DNA from: CAXMQZ01 sp963719055
GTDB lineage: Bacteria > Acidobacteriota > Thermoanaerobaculia > Multivoradales > JAHEKO01
Assembly (NCBI GenBank): GCA_963719055.1
Contig: CAVRAU010000023.1
Location: forward strand, 248,001 to 312,000
Direction of reading: 5' to 3'
Length of the DNA stretch: 64,000 nucleotides
Shown: piece after piece, positions 56,065-64,000 of the stretch
Layout: each line of letters begins with the position of its first letter
Position numbering within the stretch: the stretch's first letter is position 1
Made by a program: the position numbers and the translations under genes
Notes under the pieces: generated by a model
What the model was told of the DNA's origin: nothing
The model's database searches: none
The model's input: the letters and a program-made list of their open reading frames with translations, nothing else

Positions 56065-57961
56065 ATGATCCGCATCTGGCACGATGAAGCCTTGAGATGG
56101 CTGCCTCTCTGGCTGACCATCACGATGCTGAACACGAGCGTCCTGCTGGGAATGGTCGCCTGGAGACAGGCGAGCCGCTTCTCAGAACGCGCAGCTGCCC
56201 GTGGCCGCGCTCCTGATCATCCTCTGGCTGGCCCTCGCCTTCTACATTCTCTTTGGCCAGGTGCGGACACGTTGTCAGCGCCTCGAGATGACTCTCCCCA
56301 TTCGTTCGCAGACCCTGTGGCGGCGACACCTCGCGGCGGTCTTCCTCGCCGGCGCCGTGGTTCTGGCCGGCTCCCTGGGGGTGCTGGCACTCCATGCCAC
56401 TCTGTTGTCCAAGGCCGGACGAACGCAATTCCTCGAGATTCCCTACATGACGTTGATCGGCCCCTTGCTGGCGGGGCTGCTTCTCGCCACGACTCTCGTC
56501 AGTAGCATCGAGCCCGGGCTGCAGAAGCTTCGCGGCAAACGAACCTATTGGGCCCTGGTGCTCGGCAGTCTCGTGGGAATCCCGCTGCTACTTGTTCTAC
56601 TCATCCAGTGGCCTTGGGCGTCGACGGGTATTTGCTTCGTTTTGGCTATCTCCGTCTCTCGCCACACGCTCGCGATCGTTACCCGCAGCGTACCGACTCG
56701 TACCCGCCACCGCGGGCCCCGCGTCGGCGGAGAGAACCGTGGCAGCCTCCACCGATCAGCCGGCAAGCCGGTGGCAGGTCTACCGCACCCTCTTCAATGT
56801 CCTACACACCGCCCCACCCTGGAAGCAGTTCACTCCCTGGATGGTGTATGGGTTCGGGGCTGTGATGGGATTCATCCTGGGAGGAGGAATCGATCGGTGG
56901 GAAGAAGTCGCCAGCCTGCGGTTTCTCTACCTGCCCTTTGGCAGCTACATGCTCTTTGCCGGGATCGGCATCCTCACCTACAACCTTTATCGCCTCGATT
57001 CGCTCCCCGTTTCCCGGCGAACCATTCTCGCTGTCCTGATGCTGCCTGGGCTGATCGCCTTCTCTGCTGGCTACGCAACGGGCTCCTGGGCCCGATCAAC
57101 AGCTTCCGACCCGTCGCCAATGGTGGACTTCAAAGTCCTGCAGACCCGCGTCGAAGTGGATCTCCACGAGGGTGCCAACGCCGGACCGAGGGAGCTCGAG
57201 ACCATGGTCTGGGTGGAGGTCGATTCGAGCTTCATGGGGGCGACCCTCACCGGCGAGCCGCCGACGCTGACCTCGCCCTGGGGAGAGTCCCACGAGGCCT
57301 GGTCCGAGGAGCTCTTCAAGGGAACCTCGGCTCTCCTGTACAACCCCTACAACACGTCTGAGGAGACCTCTGCCGACTTCGAGGCGCTGATGCTGAGCCG
57401 TGCCATCGAGGATATCTACGGCCAGTCCATATCGCCCGACGAGCTGCGAGACCGGTACTTCGTGGTCGAGCACGATCAGGTCGTGGGACTCGAGCGTCAG
57501 GACCCGTGGACACCGGAGAAGTCGAGGGGATTCCCCTCCTCGAGGACTACCCGGCGCTCGAGGCGCCTGCCAAGGGACCCGAGACACCGGTCTACATGCT
57601 CCTCGTCCTGGTTCCCTGGTTGCTACTGACAGCTCTGTTTCTGAGCTCCTTCCGGGCCACCCACAGCAACCGATACATCCGCGGGATCTACTGGGTAGGT
57701 CTGGCTATCCCCATGCTCGGCCTGCTGTCCCAGGTAGTCCTGGCCGTCTTCGGTCTGTTCAGCCCCGACGCTGGGCGCGCGTTTCTGGAGATCCTGGTTC
57801 GCATGCTGGGCTCCAACCCGGCCTCCTGGCTGCTGACCTGGGTCATCGCCATCGCGATAGTCCTGGTCTGCTACAGGCTGGCACTGCGCCAGTTCGAACG
57901 GGCCGAGATCCCCACCTCCCCCATCAACTGCTCGTTGGTGAACTGGGGGATGGAGGAATGA
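56065..57961 (+). CDS. ABC exporter permease (three frameshifts)
   Basis: Large membrane protein of about 630 residues. ATG at 56065 with GAGGAGAGG upstream. The N-terminal half holds six membrane segments (for example LPLWLTITMLNTSVLLGMVA, LLIILWLALAFYILFG, LAAVFLAGAVVLAGSLGVL, YWALVLGSLVGIPLLLVLL). Then PWMVYGFGAVMGFILGGG and SRRTILAVLMLPGLIAFSAG lead into a periplasmic domain of about 180 residues (VEVDLHEGANAGPRELETMV), and the C-terminus adds three segments (VYMLLVLVPWLLLTALFLSS, IYWVGLAIPMLGLLSQVVL, SWLLTWVIAIAIVLVCY). Breaks lie near 56200, 56625 and 57530. It is the likely channel for the preceding ATPase; the cargo is unknown. Confidence 0.75.
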
Positions 57962-58000
57962 GAAGCGAGGCCCCGATCGAGCCTCATGCGTCGGCTTCGG

Positions 58001-59868
58001 TCATCTCCTGTGTCGGAGCTCAGGCCAAACAGGGCGGCCAACTCCACCAGCAGACGCTCCGGCGGAGCTCAGCTCGGCCCGCTGGGCCATGACCTCCAGG
58101 GCCAGCGCCGGCTCGTCGGTGATCAGACTGTCGACCCCGCGACTGAGGTAGGTGGACATGCCGACGACGTCGTTGACAGTCCAGACGTAGACCTCTTTGC
58201 CGGTCTTGTGGGCGGCACGGATGAAGAACGGTGTCGCGAGCTTGGTGCTGACCGCCAGAAAATCCACATCCACCTTGGTCAGATCCCCCAACGCCACCGC
58301 CGAGAGCAAGACCCACTGTCCAATCGGGCCGCAGCGCCTGGACCTTCTCGACGCCCTTCAGCTTCAGCGACATGATCACGACATCCGCGGCCATGTCCCG
58401 CTCTTCCACCAACTCGACGACGCGCTCCTCCAGGCGCTCGTCGTGGCCGTAGTACTTGAGCTCGATGTTGACCTCCACCTTGTCCTTGCACGCATCCAGC
58501 ACCTCGCGCCAGGGTCGGCACCCTCTGGTCGGCAAACTCGGGCCCGAACCAGCTGCCGATATCGAGTCCCTGGAGGTGCTCCAAGCTCGCCTCCCAGATC
58601 TTCGTGCTGTCGTTGGCCACCTTCATGAAGTCGCTGTCGTGCGCGACGACCACGACACCATCGACGGTCTCCTGGACATCGATCTCCACGAAGTCCGCAC
58701 CGTCGGCGATGGCCCGCTCGACGGCGGCCATGGTGTTCTCGGGCGCGGCTCCTGATGCGCCCCGATGAGCGGTGACCTGGGTGTCGTCCTCGAAGCTGAC
58801 TCTGACTCAAGACCAGACCGCCGACGAGAGCCGCGACAGCCACCGCGACCACAGCGCGCCGCCGACAACACGACCCTTGGTGAGCCGCAGTCGAGCCCTC
58901 TTCCCGATCTCGAGGTCCGCCGCCGAAATCGGCAACCTGGCCTCACCCCGATCTCCTCTGCTGCCGATAGAGCCTCACCAGGAGAAGTCCGAACATCAAC
59001 CGTTACGACGAACATTGACGGCCAGGTTGGCGAGGCCCAAAAGGAGGGTCACCAGAGCCCAGCACCGGCACCAGAAGGGTCAGATTCTCCGCAAACCACG
59101 GCAGCAGAAGTCGACCCAGAAACCCAATGGGCCCGGTCACGACCGCCGACAGGATCGCCGCGAACAGCACCCACGCGAGGATCCAGCTGGCGATCCACCA
59201 ACGGTGTCCGGCCGTTCGCCGCGAGCTCTCCGCCAACGCCTGACTGGGAGCCACTCCCTCGAACAGCAACAGAGGCACGGCATAGAGCCAGCCGCTCACC
59301 ATCCGCAGCAGAACCGCCGCGAGCACACGCGACCACCAGAACCGCGATACCCACCGCGAGCCAGAACTCGGGCGGCTTGAAGGTCAAGTAGTAGTTGATG
59401 TCGTGCTCGGGTCAAGAGAAGGAGATAGGTCGCACCTACAACCACCAGAAACGGCGCGGCCACCAGAAGTATCCGACCGATCATCCGCGCCGTGACGAAG
59501 AGGATGCTGTCTGCCTTGCGCAACGTGGTCGCCAGGGCTTCGGCGACCCTGACTTCACGATTCTCGGTGGCACCGAAACCGATCACCATCAGAGCCGCCA
59601 GCTCCATGGCAACGATCCCGACGATGATTCCCCCTGCCACGATGAGCGTCAGCCAGCCAACGGGTCTCAAAAAGAAGAACAGGATGTCCTGATCGGACAG
59701 CGCCTGCTGACCTGAAAACCGAATCAGCGCTTGCAGCACCAATGCCGACAGCGGCGTCAGCACGACAAATGCCAGGATCTTGTACGCCAGATCGGTGGTT
59801 ACCAGCTGTTTCCAGGCGCGCCGGAAATCGTCCTGCACCTGCTTCGAGACAGACTCCTCTGACTGCAT
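58001..59868 (-). CDS. Membrane glycerophosphodiester phosphodiesterase (five or more frameshifts)
   Basis: Protein of about 620 residues with an N-terminal membrane domain and a C-terminal GDPD domain, an arrangement known for the GPDPase-membrane family. ATG at 59868 (GGAGGACCC upstream). The membrane part has about seven helices (ILAFVVLTPLSALVLQALI, LTLIVAGGIIVGIVAMELA, ILLVAAPFLVVVGATYLLL, WIASWILAWVLFAAILSAVV and others). The GDPD half opens HRGASGAAPENTMAAVERAI (catalytic His-Arg and Glu-Asn), DFVEIDVQETVDGVVVVAHD (metal-binding Glu/Asp), VEVNIELKYYGHDE (Glu), VYVWTVNDVVGMSTYL, and ends LITDEPALALEVM. Breaks near 59410, 59040, 58850, 58520 and 58310. It hydrolyses deacylated phospholipids to glycerol 3-phosphate and an alcohol. 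Confidence 0.82.
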
Positions 59869-59954
59869 ATTCGCGGGGTCCTCCTGCAGAAATATCGCAC
59901 TATGGTACCCGGTTTCGATTCGCTAGACTTCAGCGGCACGAGCGGAATTGGCCA

Positions 59955-60813
59955 ATGAAACCCCTCCTTCTCCTCTTGATTCCAATAGCGCTGCTGGTCG
60001 CGTTTGGTGGAGGTGTCCTCTTCTGGGCAACGGTCTCTCAAATCCGATTCCTGAGCTATTTCAAGGGCGAAGATCGTCGACCTCCGGCGCTCGGATTTGC
60101 CGGCTGGATCTCCTTCCACAGGAGAACCCTCGACGGGCGCCTACACCCTCCTTTGGTGGTCCTTTCGGGCTGCATTCCAGACCGGTCTCCGCCAGCCACC
60201 GGGCCGATCACGGGCAGACCCGTCCTCTGTGTCCACGGTCTGTTCCTGAACAGCACCTGCATGTGGGGGATACGGCGGCGCCTCGAACGAGTGGGCCGGC
60301 CCACTCGCGCGGTCTTCATGGGAACGCCCCTGCCGACACCCCTGTCGTATGCGAAGGCCTCTGGCAAAGGTCATGAGGAGGCTCGCCGAGCAGTTTCCCG
60401 AGGAGGGATTCGATATCGTCGCCCACTCGATCGGTGGCGTCATGATCCGCGAGGTGTTGCGCCGACACCCGGACCTGGCCGGTAGCGTCCATCGAATCGT
60501 CACCCTGGGCTCTCCCCATCACGGCACCGCCGTTGTCAGGTGGATCAAGTTCGGCCCGATCTACAAGATGCTGGCGCTCGGGTCACCCTATCTGCAGGAA
60601 CTCGGCGACTTCCGGACGCTGGCACCTCGGTCGGCCGCCACCACCGTGGGCACCCTGCACGATCTGGTGGTCTATCCATACGAGACCTGTCACCTCGAGG
60701 GTGCCCACCAGGTGACACTCGACAGAATCAGCCACCTCGGACTGATGACCGAGGAGGGCGCCCTGGACCAGGTCCAGAACGCCCTCGCGGTCCCTCCAGA
60801 TCCAGTTGGATGA
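59955..60813 (+). CDS. Membrane-anchored lipase-like alpha/beta hydrolase (frameshifted)
   Basis: About 286 residues. ATG at 59955 begins MKPLLLLLIPIALLVAFGGG, a signal-anchor. After a short periplasmic stretch comes RPVLCVHGLFLNSTCMWGI with the HG oxyanion loop, then DIVAHSIGGVMIREVLRRHP (AHSxGG elbow, nucleophile Ser), VTLGSPHHGTAVVRWI (typical of PGAP1-like and triacylglycerol lipases) and, near the end, VVYPYETCHLEGAHQVTLDR with a likely active-site His. Frames change near 60150 and 60360; other positions may also be affected. It is divergent from the membrane GDPD gene, so both act on lipids in the envelope. Confidence 0.78.
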
Positions 60814-60872
60814 GCCACCCTTCCTGGGGTAGGCTGGGGCTGCCCAACCAACCCCACCCAGGAGGAAACACG

Positions 60873-61488
60873 ATGAACTGGAAATCTCCAGCCATGACAA
60901 CCGGCTTCGTCTTCGCCCTTTGTCTCTCAACGACCGCGATCGCTACGGCCCAGGAGGGCACCGGCGAGCCCGAAATGAGCGCCGAGGCACAGGCCGAAAT
61001 GGCAGCCTGGATGAAGCTGGCGCAACCCGGCGAGCATCACCAGCATCTGCAACGATACGAAGGGAAGTGGAAGACCCAGATCAAGATGTGGATGGCCCCC
61101 GGCACCGAGCCCATGCTGAACGAATCCACGGCCGAGTCGGAATGGATCATGGATGGGCGTTTCTTGAAGTGGCACCACCAGGGTGATTTCCAAGGCTTCC
61201 CCTACACGGCGATCGGCTTCGATGCCTACAACAACGGCGATGAACGGTACGAGTCGGTCTATATGGACAACATGGGCACCCTCATCGTCTTCTACACCGG
61301 CGAGTGCTCCGATGATGGCAAGACCCGTGTGATCAAGGGATCCTTCACCAACCCCATGGCAGGCAGTCATCATCGAGCAGAGTAACGTCTACACCTGGAT
61401 CGACGACGACCATTTCAAGTTCGAGTCGTTCATGAAGATGGGCGACGAGGAATACAAGCAGATGGAGATGCTCTACGAGCGACAGTAG
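60873..61488 (+). CDS. Secreted DUF1579 family protein (one frameshift)
   Basis: Exported protein of about 205 residues. ATG at 60873 follows CAGGAGGAAACACG and gives signal peptide MNWKSPAMTTGFVFALCLST. The mature part, residues about 30-200, is the DUF1579 fold, a small beta-barrel of unknown function: EHHQHLQRYEGKWKTQIKMW, ESEWIMDGRFLKWHHQGDFQ, GFPYTAIGFDAYNNGDERYE and IVFYTGECSDDGKTRVIKG are its characteristic lines. The frame breaks near 61365; removing or adding one base gives VIIEQSNVYTWIDDDHFKFE and the true end LYERQ. It lies 59 bases after the lipase gene and 25 before the next propeller gene. Confidence 0.85.
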
Positions 61489-61513
61489 GCATCGACCGAG
61501 GAGCGTCGAGATC

Positions 61514-62863
61514 ATGACCCGACGAACACATCAAGCATCCTCGATCCTTGCACTGATGGTCCTGCTCGTGGCCACCGGGACCACCGCGCAGAATTGGCCG
61601 CAGTTTCGCGGCGAGTTCGCTCGCGGAATTGCCAACGATCAGGACCTGCCAACGAACTGGGATGTGGAGTCCGGCGAGAACATACGCTGGGCTGCCGACA
61701 TTCCGGGTATGGGTCACTCCAGTCCCATCATCTGGATGGATCGGATCTTTCTGACCACGGCCGTCGCAGACAAGCCGCCCGAACTGGTGCTTGGCGATGA
61801 TGGGGGCATCGATCTGGTCACCGATGAGACCCAACACTCCTGGCGACTGTATTGCCTGGACAAGAGCAGTGGCGAGATTCTCTGGTTCAAGGAGGCCTTC
61901 GAGGGCACGCCGAGCGCCAAACGTCACGTCAAGGCAAGTCAGACCAACTCCACGCCGGTCACCGACGGCCGATTCATCGCGGCCATCTTCGGCGCCGAAG
62001 GACTGGTGGTCTTCGACATGGACGGCACCGAGCTCTGGAGAAAGGACCTGGGCGTTCTCGATCCCGGTCTCTTCGGCGATGCCAGTTCTCAATGGGGGTA
62101 CTCCAGCTCACCGGTGATTCTCGACGATCGACTCATCGTCCAGGTCGATCGGCACACGGATTCCTTTGTGGCGGCCTACGATCTACCGACAGGTGACCAG
62201 GTCTGGAAGGTGGAGCGCGACGAGAAACCCATCTGGGCGACACCCACGCTCCACATCACGCCGGAGCGCAGCCAGGTGGTCGTGGCCGGCGGTGACTTCG
62301 ACCGCGGCCTCGATCCCGAATCGGGTCGGGAGCTTTGGCGGTTCGCTCGCGACTACGAGGTCAAGACCACTACGCCTCTGGTCGCAAGACGACCTGATCG
62401 TCCTCTCCGGCGGCTATCGCGGCAAGCCTCTCTTTGCCATTCGGACCGGCGCCACGGGTGATGTTTCCCTGGCCGAAGGCCAGACCTCCAATGACGGAGT
62501 CGCCTGGGTCAGCGAGCCCGGTGGGCCGTACACGAGCACCCCCATCATCATCGGTGACGTCATCTACTTCGTGCGCAACACGGGAATCCTGACCGCTCTC
62601 GAGCTCCATACTGGTGAGCTGGTCTTCCGTCATCGACTGGGCGGCAATTTCAGCGCCTCACCCGTCGCCAGCGACGGCAAGATCTACTTCGCCAGCGAGG
62701 AAGGTGTGGTCTCCGTGGTGGCTGCCGAAGAGAGAAGCCAGAGATCCTGGGCTCCAACGACATGGGTGAGCCCTGCATGGCCTCGCCTATCATCTCGGCC
62801 AACACCCTGTTCGTTCGCACCAGCTCGCGACTCTACGCGATTGCCAAGTCCAACGAATCTTGA
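61514..62863 (+). CDS. Secreted PQQ-like beta-propeller, second copy (two frameshifts)
   Basis: Exported propeller of about 449 residues, paralogue of the gene at 21.8 kb but without its EF-hand insert. Signal peptide MTRRTHQASSILALMVLLVA, then QNWPQFRGEFARGIANDQDL, the family start. Blades carry the usual pattern (CLDKSSGEILWFK, VFDMDGTELWRKDL, AYDLPTGDQVWKV, ALELHTGELVFRH). Breaks lie near 62388 and 62735; the repaired protein ends CMASPIISANTLFVRTSSRL...AKSNES at TGA 62861-62863. Next gene follows after 10 bases with an AGGAGAGG. Propellers like this often bind partner proteins in the periplasm rather than PQQ. Confidence 0.85.
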
Positions 62864-62873
62864 GGAGAGGCTC

Positions 62874-64000
62874 ATGCTGACTCCGCACAGGACCCTCGCT
62901 CTCATCCTGTTCTGGGCGCGCTTCTTCCAGGCTTCATCGCTTGCTCCAGACCAACCTGAGCAGAATCCCGAGGCTGCTGGAGGCACGCCGCGGACGGAGA
63001 CCGGCTGGGCCCGCTGCTCGAGGGCATGGGTGATCACCACCACCCCATCACCACAGACAGTCCGGAAGCGCAGACGTTCTTCGACCAGGGTCTGGTTCTG
63101 GCCTACGGATTCAATCACCTGGAGGCCGAGCGATCGTTCCGCGAGGCCGCCCGCCTCGATCCGGAATGCGCCATGTGCTACTGGGGCATCGCCTTTGTGC
63201 GCGGACCGAACATCAACTCGCTGATGGACCCGGAGAACATGCCGATCGCCTGGGAAGCCATGCAGAAGGCCAAGGAGCTGGCACCTACGGCTTCCGCAAG
63301 CCGAGCAGGACTACATCAGCGCGCTGGCGGTTCGCTATGTCGAGAACCCACCCGACGATCGATCCGAGCTCGATCGGGCTTACGCCGACGCCATGCGCGA
63401 GCTGACGCAGAAGTACCCCGATGATCTCGACGCGGCGACGCTCTTTGCCTCCTCCCTGATGGACACCACCCCCTGGGACTACTGGTCGGAAGAATGGGGA
63501 ACCGAAGCCTGAAACCGTGGAGGTGATGGCGACCCTCGAGAGGCGCTCTGGAGAAGAATCCGGACCATCCCGGCGCGGCCCATTTCTACATCCACATCGT
63601 CGAGAAGGAGCGACCCCAGCTGGCCGAAGACTACGCCGATCGTCTGGGCAGCGTCGCTCCCGGCGCCGGTCACCTCGTTCACATGCCTTCACACATCTAC
63701 CTGCGGGTCGGCCGCTATCACGACGCCACCGTGGCCAATCAGGCAGCGGTCGAAGCCGACGACGGCTACATCACGGCCTGCAGCAACCAGGGCCTCTACC
63801 CGGTCACGTACATGCCCCACAACTGGCACTACATCTGGTACGCCGCCAGCGTCGAAGGTCGCAGCGAGGTGGCGCTGGAAGCGGCCCGCGAGATGTCCAA
63901 CCGGGTGGATCACGAGAAGATGCGCGAGCCCGGGCTCGGCGCGTGCAGCACTACTGGATCACGCCGCTCTACGGCTACGTCCGCTTTGGCAATGGGATGA
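62874..64000 (+). CDS. Exported TPR protein, cut by window edge (frameshifted)
   Basis: Secreted or periplasmic tetratricopeptide-repeat protein, at least 375 residues visible. ATG at 62874 with AGGAGAGG upstream begins MLTPHRTLALILFWARFFQA, a signal peptide. The HHHPITTDSPEAQTFFDQGL stretch starts the repeats (LVLAYGFNHLEAERSFREAA, then CAMCYWGIAFVRGPNINS), and the group marker GHLVHMPSHIYLRVGRYHDA comes later, followed by PHNWHYIWYAASVEGRSEVA. Frames change near 63020, 63300, 63510 and possibly elsewhere. CAMCY resembles, but is not, a haem motif. The gene is last in the propeller operon and runs out of the window. Confidence 0.75.

Noticed and set aside
63170..63186. Cytochrome haem motif in CAMCY of the TPR protein
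   Set aside because: The residue after the second Cys is Tyr, not His, so it is not CXXCH.

Overview
The window is GC-rich, densely coding bacterial DNA, apart from one recombinase at the left edge ordinary chromosome. I see no rRNA, tRNA or CRISPR array. The gene content points to an Acidobacteriota-type bacterium (Thermoanaerobaculia or a relative): a giant VPS10/Asp-box secreted protein, a DUF1800-DUF1501 pair, several PQQ-type propellers, DUF1579, DUF2461, DUF4920, M20 and beta-lactamase-fold secreted hydrolases, TonB-dependent receptors and NatAB-like ABC exporters. This is inference from families, not a phylogeny. No intergenic stretch exceeds 300 bases.

Layout. 1-1.0 kb: 3'-truncated tyrosine recombinase. 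1.2-2.0: divergent cytochrome c lipoprotein and PilZ protein around a CRP-like site. 2.2-6.2: VPS10-like protein and a LolA-like secreted protein. 6.3-11.1: DUF2461, a secreted protein, a fused ResB-CcsA cytochrome c maturation protein and a YwiC-like membrane protein. 11.1-16.9: PGM1-like ATP-grasp protein, di-haem peroxidase, then a leftward operon of GH113-like hydrolase, amidohydrolase and lipoprotein methyltransferase. 17.0-23.2: rightward string with glycosyltransferase, alcohol dehydrogenase, GNAT, TerC (followed by a clear terminator) and an EF-hand-bearing PQQ propeller. 23.2-27.2: DUF4920, GT39-like transferase, TonB receptor. 27.4-29.6: NatAB-type ABC exporter. 30-38.6: secreted hydrolases and DUF1800/DUF1501.

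38.8-49.8 is the most coherent unit: one leftward operon of TetR regulator, TonB receptor, SDR, three alpha/beta hydrolases, acyl-CoA ligase, SCP2-type thiolase and Na+ symporter, behind a near-consensus promoter with a palindromic operator. It looks like an uptake-and-catabolism system for an unidentified ester or hydrophobic acid. 49.8-51.7: HAD phosphatase and AsnA. 53.6-58.0: a second coherent unit, in which a GntR-type winged helix fused to a SpoIIE/RsbU-type phosphatase is followed by a second GntR regulator and an ABC exporter. 58.0-64.0: membrane GDPD, lipase, DUF1579, second PQQ propeller and a truncated TPR protein.

More than half of the genes are interrupted by single-base frameshifts although both sides of each break carry conserved family sequence. 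In most cases I reconstructed, deleting one base restores the protein. I treat these as probable uncorrected sequencing indels and report each as one gene with its break points.
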